39,260 nucleotides of DNA from Chthoniobacterales bacterium. GTDB taxonomy: Bacteria > Verrucomicrobiota > Verrucomicrobiia > Chthoniobacterales > Terrimicrobiaceae. Both the position numbers and the translations under genes were made by a program. Each line of letters begins with the position of its first letter. The first letter of the stretch is position 1. The stretch covers positions 1 to 39,260 of the forward strand of contig JACSRU010000162.1 of NCBI GenBank assembly GCA_014879575.1, written 5' to 3'. Of this stretch, positions 16,340 through 24,192 are shown piece by piece. The notes beneath the pieces were generated by a model. It worked only from the letters and a program-made list of their open reading frames with translations. It was not told where the DNA came from and searched no databases.

Positions 16340-17765
16340 CCGGACCAGTCGATGGAACCTGTTGCTGGCGTGGCTGATCGCCCTGGGATCGTTGGCCCGC
16401 GCTGTCGTCGCCGTCGTAGATTCGCCGTCGAAGCATCTGTTTTCGGATCCTGCCCGCCACTGGGACAATGCCGTTAACTTTTTCACGCCCGGACTCATGG
16501 GGGGCTGTGATCCCATCGGATATCAGCTATACGTCTTCGCAGTCCGCTGGATCACGTTTGAAAGCCCGGTCGCGATTGGTGTAATCACGGGGTTGCTTTC
16601 GATCTTGATGCCATGGACGTTCTACCGGGCCGCCCGCTCGTTCGGGATGCCCAGGGCGTTCAGCATGGCTTTCTGGGCGGCTATGTGCTGGTTACCCTCC
16701 TTCTTTGCCATCTATCGATATTTCATGATGGAAACGCTCCTCCTGCCTCTCATCGGCTTGGGGCTTTGGATGACGGGAAGGGCGATCCGTAAAAAATCCA
16801 TCGGATCGCTGCTTTGGATGACCATCTTTTGGTCACTCGCGGTGATGACCAAAGCCCAAGCCATTCCCCTTGCGGTGATATGCTTTTGCTACGCGGTGCA
16901 GGCTGCGGATCGCCGGTGGGTCGCAATCACGGTTTCCGCCCTGGTAGTGTGCATCTTAATGATTCCAAACTCATGGCGAACGAACACGATTCTCGGCTAT
17001 CCAGCCCCATTGGGGAGCGGCTACATCGCCCAAATTATGCACGCATCAGGCAAAACTCACACCCGGTTTGTTCTACCTTCCGGCTCGTGGATTTACAGTT
17101 CGCCAAGCTGCTACATTGCACCGCTGGAGCCGCTGAATGATTGGCGGATTGAACGCGGGATGATCGAAACCATGCATTTGGTCAAGGCTGACTCTGACAA
17201 TGGACGCAAGGATTGGGACAGGGCGCTAAAGGAGGTGGGACGCTCTAGCGAAACCGCGATTTCTCACCTCTGGGAAAACTTCATCTTGTTTCTCTTCGCG
17301 CCTTCATGGCCCGATTCGGGAAAGGACTACTTTCTTGGGCTGATGAACCACTGGCTGCGGTGGATTTGGGCTCCCCTCCTATTTCATCTCTTCATCGGAA
17401 ACGCCCTGATCTTCCGCCGCCTTCGCTTCCCTCTTATCCCGGTTGCGACAAGCGTAATGGTGCTGATGCTCATGTTCCAAAATGCAGTCACTATGGAAGG
17501 GCGCTACCGGAAGCCTGTCGAACCGCTGGTGCTGCTCAACGTCCTCTGGCTATGGACGCCCGTCGCCCGCCGAATTGCCTCTGGAGCGAGAGAGGCTCAC
17601 GATTCAGTAAAGCCGTCCATCGAGGCGGGAGCACACATCACCGCCGAGTCGAGTCGTTTCCGAAGTGCGAAGTATTCCACGAATGTTCGGGCAATGACCG
17701 ACAGTCTGGCTCCGGTCGGCGTTCCGAATGTCCTTGGGAAATGTCGGACAGGCACTTGCACATAG
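16329..17765 (+). CDS. GT39-like polytopic glycosyltransferase
   Basis: 478 residues with about ten transmembrane segments. SDPARHWDNAVNFF in the first loop supplies the acidic residues and DPIGYQLYVFAVRW the following motif of PMT/ArnT-like enzymes. MTKAQAIPL and the periplasmic C-terminal portion fit. The TTG start at 16329 is supported by an excellent ribosome site, GAGAGGAGG, seven bases before. The last 56 codons overlap the convergent GT2 gene (17597-17765); the tail (SRFRSAKYSTNVRAM and on) has no membrane character, so the stop of an ancestral version may have been earlier. Confidence 0.8.
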   Translation: MKADRTSRWNLLLAWLIALGSLARAVVAVVDSPSKHLFSDPARHWDNAVNFFTPGLMGGCDPIGYQLYVFAVRWITFESPVAIGVITGLLSILMPWTFYRAARSFGMPRAFSMAFWAAMCWLPSFFAIYRYFMMETLLLPLIGLGLWMTGRAIRKKSIGSLLWMTIFWSLAVMTKAQAIPLAVICFCYAVQAADRRWVAITVSALVVCILMIPNSWRTNTILGYPAPLGSGYIAQIMHASGKTHTRFVLPSGSWIYSSPSCYIAPLEPLNDWRIERGMIETMHLVKADSDNGRKDWDRALKEVGRSSETAISHLWENFILFLFAPSWPDSGKDYFLGLMNHWLRWIWAPLLFHLFIGNALIFRRLRFPLIPVATSVMVLMLMFQNAVTMEGRYRKPVEPLVLLNVLWLWTPVARRIASGAREAHDSVKPSIEAGAHITAESSRFRSAKYSTNVRAMTDSLAPVGVPNVLGKCRTGTCT

Positions 17766-18382
17766 CTCCAACCGAGGCGATTCGCGATGGCAAGTAACTC
17801 GGTGTTGATCAAGGCGCCATCTGATGCAAGCGAAAGCCTCTTGATGAGACTCGTCCTGAAGAGTTTGTAGGCACAGTTGATGTCGCGCACCCGAACACCT
17901 AAAACCGCTCGCGCTAGAAAATTTCCGATCTGAGAATTCAGTTTTCGATGCCAGCGATCACGGCGGTCGGTGCGCTCACCCAGAACCATATCGTTATCCC
18001 GAAGGCAGTTAACGAACTGTGGAAGTTCCTCAAAGGAGAACTGACCATCGGAATCCGTAAAAAACAATAAAGACTTGGATGCAGCCTGAAATCCAGATCG
18101 CAATGCAGCTCCATAGCCCAGATTCACCGGATGGCGGACGATTTTTATTCGTTCGGGGTGGGTTGCCTGAACAGTTTGGGCCACAGAGAACGTAGCATCG
18201 CAACTCCCATCATCTACAACGATCACTTCCCAATCGAACAACATCTTGCCGAGAATCTCCGTTGCTTCCTTTACCACTCGGTTCAAATTCTCAGCTTCGT
18301 TGAAAGCAGGGAGAACAATGCTTATCGAACCGGTGTGCGCTTCATCCATACACGAAAGCCTGAATGAAGACCCCTCCGCCAT
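17597..18382 (-). CDS. family 2 glycosyltransferase, dolichol/polyprenyl-phosphate sugar synthase type
   Basis: 261 residues. The GT-A signature is complete: SIVLPAFNEAENL, VVDDGSCDAT, NLGYGAALRSGF and the metal-binding TDSDGQF. It transfers a sugar from a nucleotide donor to a polyprenyl phosphate on the cytoplasmic face, making the donor that GT39-type enzymes use outside. That fits the two GT39-like neighbours. There are no C-terminal membrane helices, so it is the soluble DPM1-like form. Start at ATG 18382, or ATG 18349. Convergent with the previous gene. Confidence 0.88.
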   Translation of the reverse strand: MAEGSSFRLSCMDEAHTGSISIVLPAFNEAENLNRVVKEATEILGKMLFDWEVIVVDDGSCDATFSVAQTVQATHPERIKIVRHPVNLGYGAALRSGFQAASKSLLFFTDSDGQFSFEELPQFVNCLRDNDMVLGERTDRRDRWHRKLNSQIGNFLARAVLGVRVRDINCAYKLFRTSLIKRLSLASDGALINTELLAIANRLGWSYVQVPVRHFPRTFGTPTGARLSVIARTFVEYFALRKRLDSAVMCAPASMDGFTES

Positions 18383-18506
18383 GCAACCACGAAGCTCAAC
18401 AATTCAAAAATGATCGTCTGAAATCATTGGGCTTCGGCAATTCCGACAATCACAACGCGCAGTTTGCCCGCTTTCGATTCTGAGGAAATCAACGGATTCT
18501 GGTCAC

Positions 18507-18956
18507 TTATCCAGAAATAGGAACTGTCAGGTACGGTTCGATCTTCCGGGTAAAGATGGGAGCGAACTGGCTGCGGATATTTGCTTCAAGCTCCGAGGAA
18601 ATGTCGTCCCTCTGGTCGAACTCGGTGCGTGCCTTTTGGATCAAGTCCAGAAGTTCCGGTGGGAGGGAGAACTCGATTCCGAACTCCGCTTTACGGGCTT
18701 TCTCGGGCGATGGCTCGTCCGCTGCGATCTCGTCAAGGAGGATCATCCGGCCATTTTTCCCCGCGTGGCAAAGATGAAAACGAACAGTCTCGTCGAAGAG
18801 GATCGACTCACCATTCAGGAATGTTTCGATGATGAACTCCCGGCTTCCGAGTCGGTAAGTCCAAACGAAAAGCAGATGTTCAGACGGCGGCATTCGAAGG
18901 ATGTGTACGGATTTCCAAGCCCTGTCGCAAGATTTTGTGACGCTATCTGCGGGCAT
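18507..18956 (-). CDS. hypothetical protein, last gene of the mobilisation run
   Basis: 149 residues. The ATG at 18956 lies four bases after the stop of the AAA+ gene (a TTG at 18968 would overlap it). The sequence has a beta-rich first half and a helical, charged second half (PSPEKARKAEF, then LIQKARTEFDQRDDISSELEANIRSQF). I recognise no family. Its coupling to the ClpA-like ATPase gene suggests a partner or adaptor role. Between here and the GT2 gene (18383-18506) there is only a weak 6-bp dyad; this marks the boundary between the envelope region and the mobile element. Confidence 0.6.
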   Translation of the reverse strand: MPADSVTKSCDRAWKSVHILRMPPSEHLLFVWTYRLGSREFIIETFLNGESILFDETVRFHLCHAGKNGRMILLDEIAADEPSPEKARKAEFGIEFSLPPELLDLIQKARTEFDQRDDISSELEANIRSQFAPIFTRKIEPYLTVPISG

Positions 18957-18960
18957 GTCG

Positions 18961-19854
18961 TCATCCAATCGTCAAGGCATCAAAGTCTGACGAAACGGAG
19001 AGGGTTCCTCTTGGGTCATTCCCTGATTTCAGTGCCTGACGAATGGCGTCTCCAATGAATTTTTGCACGGTCCTCTTCATGGGACGGGCACCCAGGGCCT
19101 TGTGGATTCCGCGTCGTACGAGAAATTCAAAGGCAGGTTCGGCAATGGCGAGATGGAACCCCTGCTGCTGGAAGCGTGCCAGTTCCTCGGAGACGACAAG
19201 ACGGCCGATTTCGCGTTGGGTGTCCGGGGAAAGCGGTCTGAATACGATTTTTTCGTCGAACCGCCCGATGAGTTCGGGACGAAAGACCCGGTGAAGCTCG
19301 CTCAGAACAGCGCGTTCAAGGGTGGCAAACGGGAGGCGGGTCGGTCGCAAAAGCTGCCGGGAGCCGATGTTGCTGGTGCAGACGATATAGAACCCTGAAA
19401 GATCGTAAGTGCGGTGGTCGGCCAGAGTGACGCGGGCGGCATCCAGCATCTGGAGGAACAAATCCCATATCAGGCGATGGGCTTTTTCGATTTCGTCGAA
19501 GAGCAGGACGCCAGTTTGATGGCCGGCTAGAACGCGACCAAGCCGACCCACAGCGCCGGATTCTTCTCCTAGCAGCAATTTTACGGAATCCTGATGCTGG
19601 AATTCGGACATGTCGAAGCGAAAAACCGCATCGCCTCCGAAGAGGTATCGAGAGAATTCGAGCGTCAATTCGGTTTTACCTACTCCTGTCGGCCCGAGGA
19701 ACAGGAGCGATCCCAGCGGCTTGCCGGGCGGCTGCAAACCAAGCAGACCGCGTTCCAACACGGAACAAACGCGGGGAATGACATGGCTCTGGCCTTTAAT
19801 CCTCGAATCAAGATGAGGTTCAAGGTCGTTGAGTTTTTCGATGAGGGAATTCAT
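18961..19854 (-). CDS. single-module Clp/ClpB-type AAA+ ATPase
   Basis: 297 residues, one AAA+ module of the second-domain ClpA/ClpB type. It shows Walker A GPTGVGKT (54-61), FDMSEFQ, Walker B LLFDEIEKAH (117-126), sensor 1 near TSNIG (160-164), the FRPELIGRFD arginine-finger region, and a C-terminal small domain with GARPMKR (sensor 2). It lacks the N-domain and first ATPase module of true ClpA/B and any ClpX zinc domain. ATG 19854 overlaps the coupling-protein gene by 35 bases, so the two are co-translated. Such an unfoldase in a mobilisation operon may remodel the relaxosome; this is inference. Confidence 0.85.
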   Translation of the reverse strand: MNSLIEKLNDLEPHLDSRIKGQSHVIPRVCSVLERGLLGLQPPGKPLGSLLFLGPTGVGKTELTLEFSRYLFGGDAVFRFDMSEFQHQDSVKLLLGEESGAVGRLGRVLAGHQTGVLLFDEIEKAHRLIWDLFLQMLDAARVTLADHRTYDLSGFYIVCTSNIGSRQLLRPTRLPFATLERAVLSELHRVFRPELIGRFDEKIVFRPLSPDTQREIGRLVVSEELARFQQQGFHLAIAEPAFEFLVRRGIHKALGARPMKRTVQKFIGDAIRQALKSGNDPRGTLSVSSDFDALTIG

Positions 19855-21382
19855 GGGTGGTTGCTGATTGAGTTTTTCTGGCCTTGAGCAATTGAAGTAG
19901 CGCGTAATCGGGACGAGCGCGGGTGAACCAAGGGGGAAATGATCCATCAGGGTTGATGGGGGGAATGAACCGCTTGCGGAATGGCTTTTCGCAATGGCGG
20001 ATGATGGCCGTGAACTTCGGCAGCTTTCGCAATTGATACGGCTCGAAGAACGGTTTGATTTTTCGCTGGTAGTTGTATGACCGTTTTCCTCCCGCCCAGC
20101 CCCACGATTTTTCCACGACTTCCCGCTCACCAATGTTCTTGGAGGCGATGACGGCGGAATCGTGATTGGCGACGGTGAAAATCAGTTCATTGCTCAGATT
20201 GAGCATGAGAACGTCCGCGTAGCGTTTATCGAGCGAACCGTGAATGGAGGTGTAGGCTTGGCTGGCGAGCACAATGGTTGCCCGCGCCTCGCGAATCACT
20301 CCCGCCGCCCGATGGTCGGCAAAGGCCGATTCCGCACCCGTAATGATTTCCTGTCCTTCGTCCGCAAACAGGATGATGAGATTGTCCTTTTCCCGTGCCT
20401 CGGCCGATTTGTCGAACCGGCTCAAGGCGTGGAAGTAGTAGGACAGTTTCAGGATGGTATTGATATAGAGACGCTCGCTCTGGAATTTCTGCGGCATGGC
20501 GAGACAGACGATTTTCCCAGCATCGATTCCGGAAACGGAAAATGTCGGCTCGTTGGCGCAGAAGACCTCGGAGATTTCCGGATTTAGGAAAAATTCAAGA
20601 TACGTGCTCAAAGTTCCCTGCACTCCGCCAAGCTGCTCGGGTGGCTGGTCGAGGTAACTGCGAAACGCTGTGATGAGTTCATGGGAACGCTGATCGCCGC
20701 GATTCATGAGGGTTTCAATCGCGGCGTTGGAATCTTCAGCACTGAGCAAGAGCCGATGAATATTCGGAATGGTGACGTAGGCCTCCATGTGTCGGAGAAT
20801 TTCGAACCCGGTCTGGATGGCGAGTTGCGCCTTGGTCGGAAAAAAGGGATTCCCGCCGCGTCCGCCCGTCAATGACACTGCCGTATCCACGATGACTTTC
20901 GCGTAGGTCGAAGCGGGAACATCGGGATTTCCGGTGATATTGATGGTGTGAGGAGGCCGCCAAAGCGCGTTTTCGCCCAGTGGCCGGGTTTGCAGCAAAA
21001 TGAGATCCGCTTCTCGTCCGAAGTGAGCGGCCATTTTGACAAGGATTTCCCAATAGAGGCCCTTTTGATCGAGACAGATGCCGCCCCAGTTCGGCACGTT
21101 CTGAAAAATCTGGAACGTGATGGCATTTATGGCGCATTGCGTTTTTCCTGAGCCGGTGCGCCCGGTGATGAGCCAGCCGCGCACAAAATCTTCCATCGTC
21201 CAGGTGATGCCTCCAAGGTGGAGAACGTTCTTCCCGGAATTATCCGATGCCAATAGACTCCATGCGCCGAATGAAGCGCAAAGACAAATGACAATGAGCG
21301 AGAGAGGCGGGGTGAGCAGGAAATATCCGGCTAGCGCACCAAAGACGCACATCAGGAAAAGAATGGTGTCAGCGATTTTCAT
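19820..21382 (-). CDS. type IV coupling protein (VirD4/TraD-like DNA-transfer ATPase)
   Basis: 520 residues. Two N-terminal membrane helices (about 5-45) are followed by a P-loop domain: Walker A GRTGSGKT (about 74-81) and a Walker B region LIILFADEGQE. C-terminal FEPYQLRKLPKFTAIIRHCEKPF is typical of the type IV secretion system coupling domain. It would bring the relaxase-DNA complex to a mating pore; no pore genes are in the window, so the element is probably mobilised by a helper or is a fragment. Start ATG 21382. The reading frame overlaps the upstream small gene by 14 bases and the downstream ATPase by 35. Confidence 0.88.
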   Translation of the reverse strand: MKIADTILFLMCVFGALAGYFLLTPPLSLIVICLCASFGAWSLLASDNSGKNVLHLGGITWTMEDFVRGWLITGRTGSGKTQCAINAITFQIFQNVPNWGGICLDQKGLYWEILVKMAAHFGREADLILLQTRPLGENALWRPPHTINITGNPDVPASTYAKVIVDTAVSLTGGRGGNPFFPTKAQLAIQTGFEILRHMEAYVTIPNIHRLLLSAEDSNAAIETLMNRGDQRSHELITAFRSYLDQPPEQLGGVQGTLSTYLEFFLNPEISEVFCANEPTFSVSGIDAGKIVCLAMPQKFQSERLYINTILKLSYYFHALSRFDKSAEAREKDNLIILFADEGQEIITGAESAFADHRAAGVIREARATIVLASQAYTSIHGSLDKRYADVLMLNLSNELIFTVANHDSAVIASKNIGEREVVEKSWGWAGGKRSYNYQRKIKPFFEPYQLRKLPKFTAIIRHCEKPFRKRFIPPINPDGSFPPWFTRARPDYALLQLLKARKTQSATTHEFPHRKTQRP

Positions 21383-21620
21383 CAACGGGTTTCGGATTGA
21401 ATGTCGAAGTCAAAAAATCGAAGAGCCTGCGTTCCGGGTCGGGAATGCTTTGCGTGTAGGATTTGAAGTTCACCGTCGTGACGGCAGAGCCGTCCTCGTA
21501 TGACTGGTGAGAAAATCCATCCACGTTGGCCGGTCGGAAGACGAAATTCTGACAGAGAACGAAATCAGAGTTGGTGACTCTGGTGCCGATGGCTGTGTGT
21601 GTGGGCGCTTCGATTGGCAT
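21369..21620 (-). CDS. small hypothetical protein between relaxase and coupling protein
   Basis: 83 residues from ATG 21620, overlapping the relaxase 3' end by 56 bases and the coupling-protein start by 14. The sequence (NSDFVLCQNFVFRPANVDGF, later TTVNFKSYTQSIPDPERRLFDFL) looks like normal protein rather than a frame shadow and ends tightly against the next gene. No family recognised. Position suggests a relaxosome or coupling accessory. Confidence 0.5.
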   Translation of the reverse strand: MPIEAPTHTAIGTRVTNSDFVLCQNFVFRPANVDGFSHQSYEDGSAVTTVNFKSYTQSIPDPERRLFDFLTSTFNPKPVDENR

Positions 21621-22692
21621 AGGAATGGAATCCGTGTTGTTGGGAGTAGCGTTTGTGGGCAGCGCGATACTCGCGCTTGATTTTGAAAAGCAGGTTCTGC
21701 ATTTCCCGGAGCGAACGACGGTCCACGGCAGAGGCGAGTTTTTCCGCCGTCCGGACGAGTTTTGGTTTGGGCCGTCCCCACAACCGAGAGAAAAGATTCG
21801 CGTTGCGCTGCACGGCGATAAACTGCCGCTTTGCGGCGACGGCCGTTTCGAGATTGCGGATGGCTTGGTAGGACTGTTGCAAGCGGATCGCCTCCGCCGT
21901 TTGTGCATTTCGCAAGGCTTCCATGTGGGCCTTGGTGAGGCGCGGTGCGAAGATAATTTTGTCGGAATCCAAGCGTTTGGATAGCTGCTCTTCCAACTCC
22001 TGCGGAGAACTCAGGGCATTTGTCCACCGCTTGTTTTCTTGTTCAAAGCAGGACCGCAAATACGCCATCTGGTTTTTGTGCCCACCGGTCGTAGAACGCG
22101 ACATGCTGCATCCGACGTATGCTCCTTTTTTCGAACGCGGACAGAGCGCAACATGGACATGCAAGTTGTCCGTATCGTGATGAATCCCGAAGGCGTAGCC
22201 GATGGAGTCTGTCGAATGAAAGTGTTCCGCGAATCTCTCCATCACCTTCTTTGTGGTGGAGTGCAAAACGCGGTCGGGATTGACTCCCGCCGCAACCAGT
22301 CTGTCGTGCATTTCGCGAGACATCGAGAAAACGAGCCGGTGCTGAATCACGGGATTCTCCGATGAAGTCGGGAACTTCCGAATGTGTTTGAACCACGCAT
22401 TGGCAATTCGGCGTTTGCGTTCCGTATTCGTCATCTGGGACGGAGCGGTTCGCGTGCCGTCGGAATTTTCAACGATCAGGTGATGAAGAAACCCGCCAGC
22501 GTGAACCTGGCCGAATGTTTCTTTGGAGGCGTAATCGCCAAACTGTTTGAGTTTCTGCCCCAAGCTGGATTTTTTCGTCGCGTCGGTTCGTTCGCGCTGG
22601 GAGATTTTTCGCTGAGACGTTTCGTCGAGATATTCGAGATCGAGCCGCGAGCGCCAGGTGGTTTTTCGTGCGAAGATGATTCCGTTTTTCAT
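21565..22692 (-). CDS. HUH relaxase / mobilisation protein
   Basis: 375 residues. The metal-binding three-histidine motif is in HHDTDNLHVHVAL (His172 or His171, His178, His180). An N-terminal conserved block, HHLIVENSDGTR, and a long basic, helical C-terminus with SRLWGRPKPK fit conjugative relaxases, which nick at oriT and stay bound to the 5' end. An N-terminal tyrosine candidate is Y21 or Y54; which one acts cannot be told. ATG 22692 overlaps the preceding mobC-like gene by ATGA. The cognate oriT is expected close upstream, inside or next to the structured region. Confidence 0.85.
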   Translation of the reverse strand: MKNGIIFARKTTWRSRLDLEYLDETSQRKISQRERTDATKKSSLGQKLKQFGDYASKETFGQVHAGGFLHHLIVENSDGTRTAPSQMTNTERKRRIANAWFKHIRKFPTSSENPVIQHRLVFSMSREMHDRLVAAGVNPDRVLHSTTKKVMERFAEHFHSTDSIGYAFGIHHDTDNLHVHVALCPRSKKGAYVGCSMSRSTTGGHKNQMAYLRSCFEQENKRWTNALSSPQELEEQLSKRLDSDKIIFAPRLTKAHMEALRNAQTAEAIRLQQSYQAIRNLETAVAAKRQFIAVQRNANLFSRLWGRPKPKLVRTAEKLASAVDRRSLREMQNLLFKIKREYRAAHKRYSQQHGFHSYANRSAHTHSHRHQSHQL

Positions 22693-22919
22693 AGCGAGTC
22701 GTTGAGACGTTCGAGAACGCGGTCGAGTTTGGAATCCATGCCGGTGAGGATTTGCGGATCGATTTTGTCCTTGATCGAAACCGCAAAAAGGATTGCTTCG
22801 AAGGTCGCCGCCCTGCTGGGCAGAGCGAACGCCTGGTGGAGGGCTTGAAAGCGCGAATGCGCTTCGGTGGTGCAGTCCACATGGAACTGCTTGATGCCGG
22901 GTTTCTTTTGATACGCCAT
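22689..22919 (-). CDS. MobC-like relaxosome accessory protein
   Basis: 76 residues from ATG 22919. Basic N-terminus (MAYQKKPGIKQFHVDCTTEAHSRFQALHQ is written in part only: KKPGIKQF, then EAHSRFQAL), then RAATFEAILFA and a C-terminal heptad-like DPQILTGMDSKLDRVLERL, consistent with a ribbon-helix-helix protein with a dimerising tail. Its ATGA overlap with the relaxase gene supports a relaxosome role. An upstream extension to 23051 has no protein character. Confidence 0.7.
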   Translation of the reverse strand: MAYQKKPGIKQFHVDCTTEAHSRFQALHQAFALPSRAATFEAILFAVSIKDKIDPQILTGMDSKLDRVLERLNDSL

Positions 22920-23271
22920 TTTAGTTAATGAGGTTAAGTATTTATTTCGACGGATGGAGTTTGGTGAGCGGCAGCGAGTCTTTCCGAAGGGCGCCTGACG
23001 CCCGAAGGAACCAAGGAAAAACTGAGTTTTTTCCGACCCCGTGATTTCCAACGGAAATCGCTATCCTGTATGACATGTGACCTACGAAGCAGGTTGATGA
23101 GGTCAGGACTGGCAGGGTGCCGGAAAGCGTTCATCGGGTTGAACGCTGGGGGTGAAAGGGCTGTCGTTCTTCGTGTTTTACGTTCCGTGGCATCCGTCGT
23201 ATGGGACGGCAAAGCAAGCCAAGTCTTGAGATCACTTTCGTCTCGTCGCGGAGATGGGCAAGCGAGGAATC

Positions 23272-23595
23272 CCGATGGTGCGGGAGGTAGATTGCGTCCA
23301 TCGGACTGGATAAATCCGCCGATTCGTTGCGCCCGGAGTCGTGCCGACAGGCCGAACGAGGACGCAACGAATGGGCGGACCATTCCCGAGAATTCGGCAA
23401 AGCTGTGGCGAGTTGCGGCGTCTGCGATGGACGAAGGGCAGCAGAGCGCCTGGAGGCCTGAGCAGTGGCCGCAACCTGCCGCGACCAGCACACAATTGGG
23501 CAGAAATGCCAGAATATGAGCAGGTCGGTTTCCGGTGGAGTCGCCGATTGAAGAGAGGTTGGGAGCGAAGCGGACGGCCTTCTTCAATGGGAGAC
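23272..23595 (+). repeat. structured unit 1 of tandem duplication
   Basis: Diverged copy paired with 23720-24047. The best base-level match is 23523-23550 against 23973-24000 (GGTCG.TT.CCGGT..G then TCGCCGATTG). Elsewhere pairing is kept better than sequence. The central stem arms are offset by 450 and 457 bases, so its inner loop differs in length. Confidence 0.7.
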
Positions 23596-23719
23596 CGTGG
23601 CGAAGATCGCCTTCCGAGGTGGGCTGATTTGCAGGGTTGACGGTGGCGGCCACGGCGAGAGGTCGAAGACGTGGCCAGACATCGGCGATCCTGCAAATGA
23701 GCGAAAGGCTTGCCGGGAC

Positions 23720-24047
23720 TGGCATCGGTAAGCTCGCAAATGGAGATGGTCGAAAGGTGACAGCGCCGAACCGTTCCGCCCGCAGCCGGGTATCGGGGCG
23801 AAGGGGCGAGGACGGAATGACTGGGCGCGCGAAGCCAAGGAGGTCGGGAGAGTTGTGCTGATGAGCGGACTGAGTGAAGAAGAGCAGGGCAAGAGGTCGC
23901 CAGCCCTGCCTCCCGGAGCAGAGGCCGCTCATGAGCACATTCATCGCCGGGATGCGGGATTGAGTATCTGCTGGTCGTTTCCCGGTAAGATCGCCGATTG
24001 CAAAATGGCATGGAGCGAAGCGGGGGCCTTTTTGCAATGGGCGATTC
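23720..24047 (+). repeat. structured unit 2 of tandem duplication
   Basis: Counterpart of unit 1. Its terminal hairpin (23989-24047) is the longest: GATCGCC, a G-G mismatch, ATTGCAAAA/TTTTGCAAT, then GGC/GCC. A related but shorter hairpin at 23126-23133/23140-23147 (AGCGTTCA/TGAACGCT) before unit 1 could be the end of a third, mostly lost unit. Confidence 0.7.
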
Positions 24048-24192
24048 GGGCGCAAGTCGTCATCAAAAGTAAGCTGATGGGACGGAGACGGTAGGCACGT
24101 GGGGCAAGCCTGCGCCGCCCCCGGTGCCGTCAGCGGCTCCGGCCCATGAGCGGGAAACAACCGCGGATGCGCCATACTTGAGCGGCAACTCG

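Larger units (their letters stand above)
23106..24047 (+). ncRNA. candidate large structured RNA (or ssDNA) element, two tandem units
   Basis: About 1 kb between mobC and ardC has no credible protein gene but is packed with long hairpins that recur at a 447-457 base offset with compensatory changes. Examples: the stem 23316-23331/23363-23378 matches 23763-23778/23813-23828, with the bottom pair C-G becoming G-C and an inner G-C becoming C-G. The stem 23547-23554/23581-23588 matches 23997-24005/24030-24038, with A-T to C-G and G-C to A-T swaps and a conserved loop GGAGCGAAGCGG. Further stems: 23407-23419/23468-23480, 23627-23635/23690-23698, 23648-23654/23670-23676, 23855-23868/23925-23938, 23884-23890/23903-23909. 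Three wobbles I found (23773/23818, 23712/23729, 23410/23477) are G-T on + but would be A-C on minus, favouring the + strand. No family recognised; transcription is not shown. 24048-24192 holds only a small GCCG/CGGC hairpin. Confidence 0.6.

Noticed and set aside
21369-21908. 179-residue version of the small gene between relaxase and coupling protein
   Set aside because: The N-terminal 96 residues lie antisense-free inside the relaxase gene and are Ser/Arg-rich shadow sequence; only the part from ATG 21620 looks like protein.
23106-24047. CRISPR array or TnpB/IscB guide RNA
   Set aside because: Repeats are 450-base diverged units, not short identical repeats with spacers, and no cas, tnpB or iscB gene is in the window.
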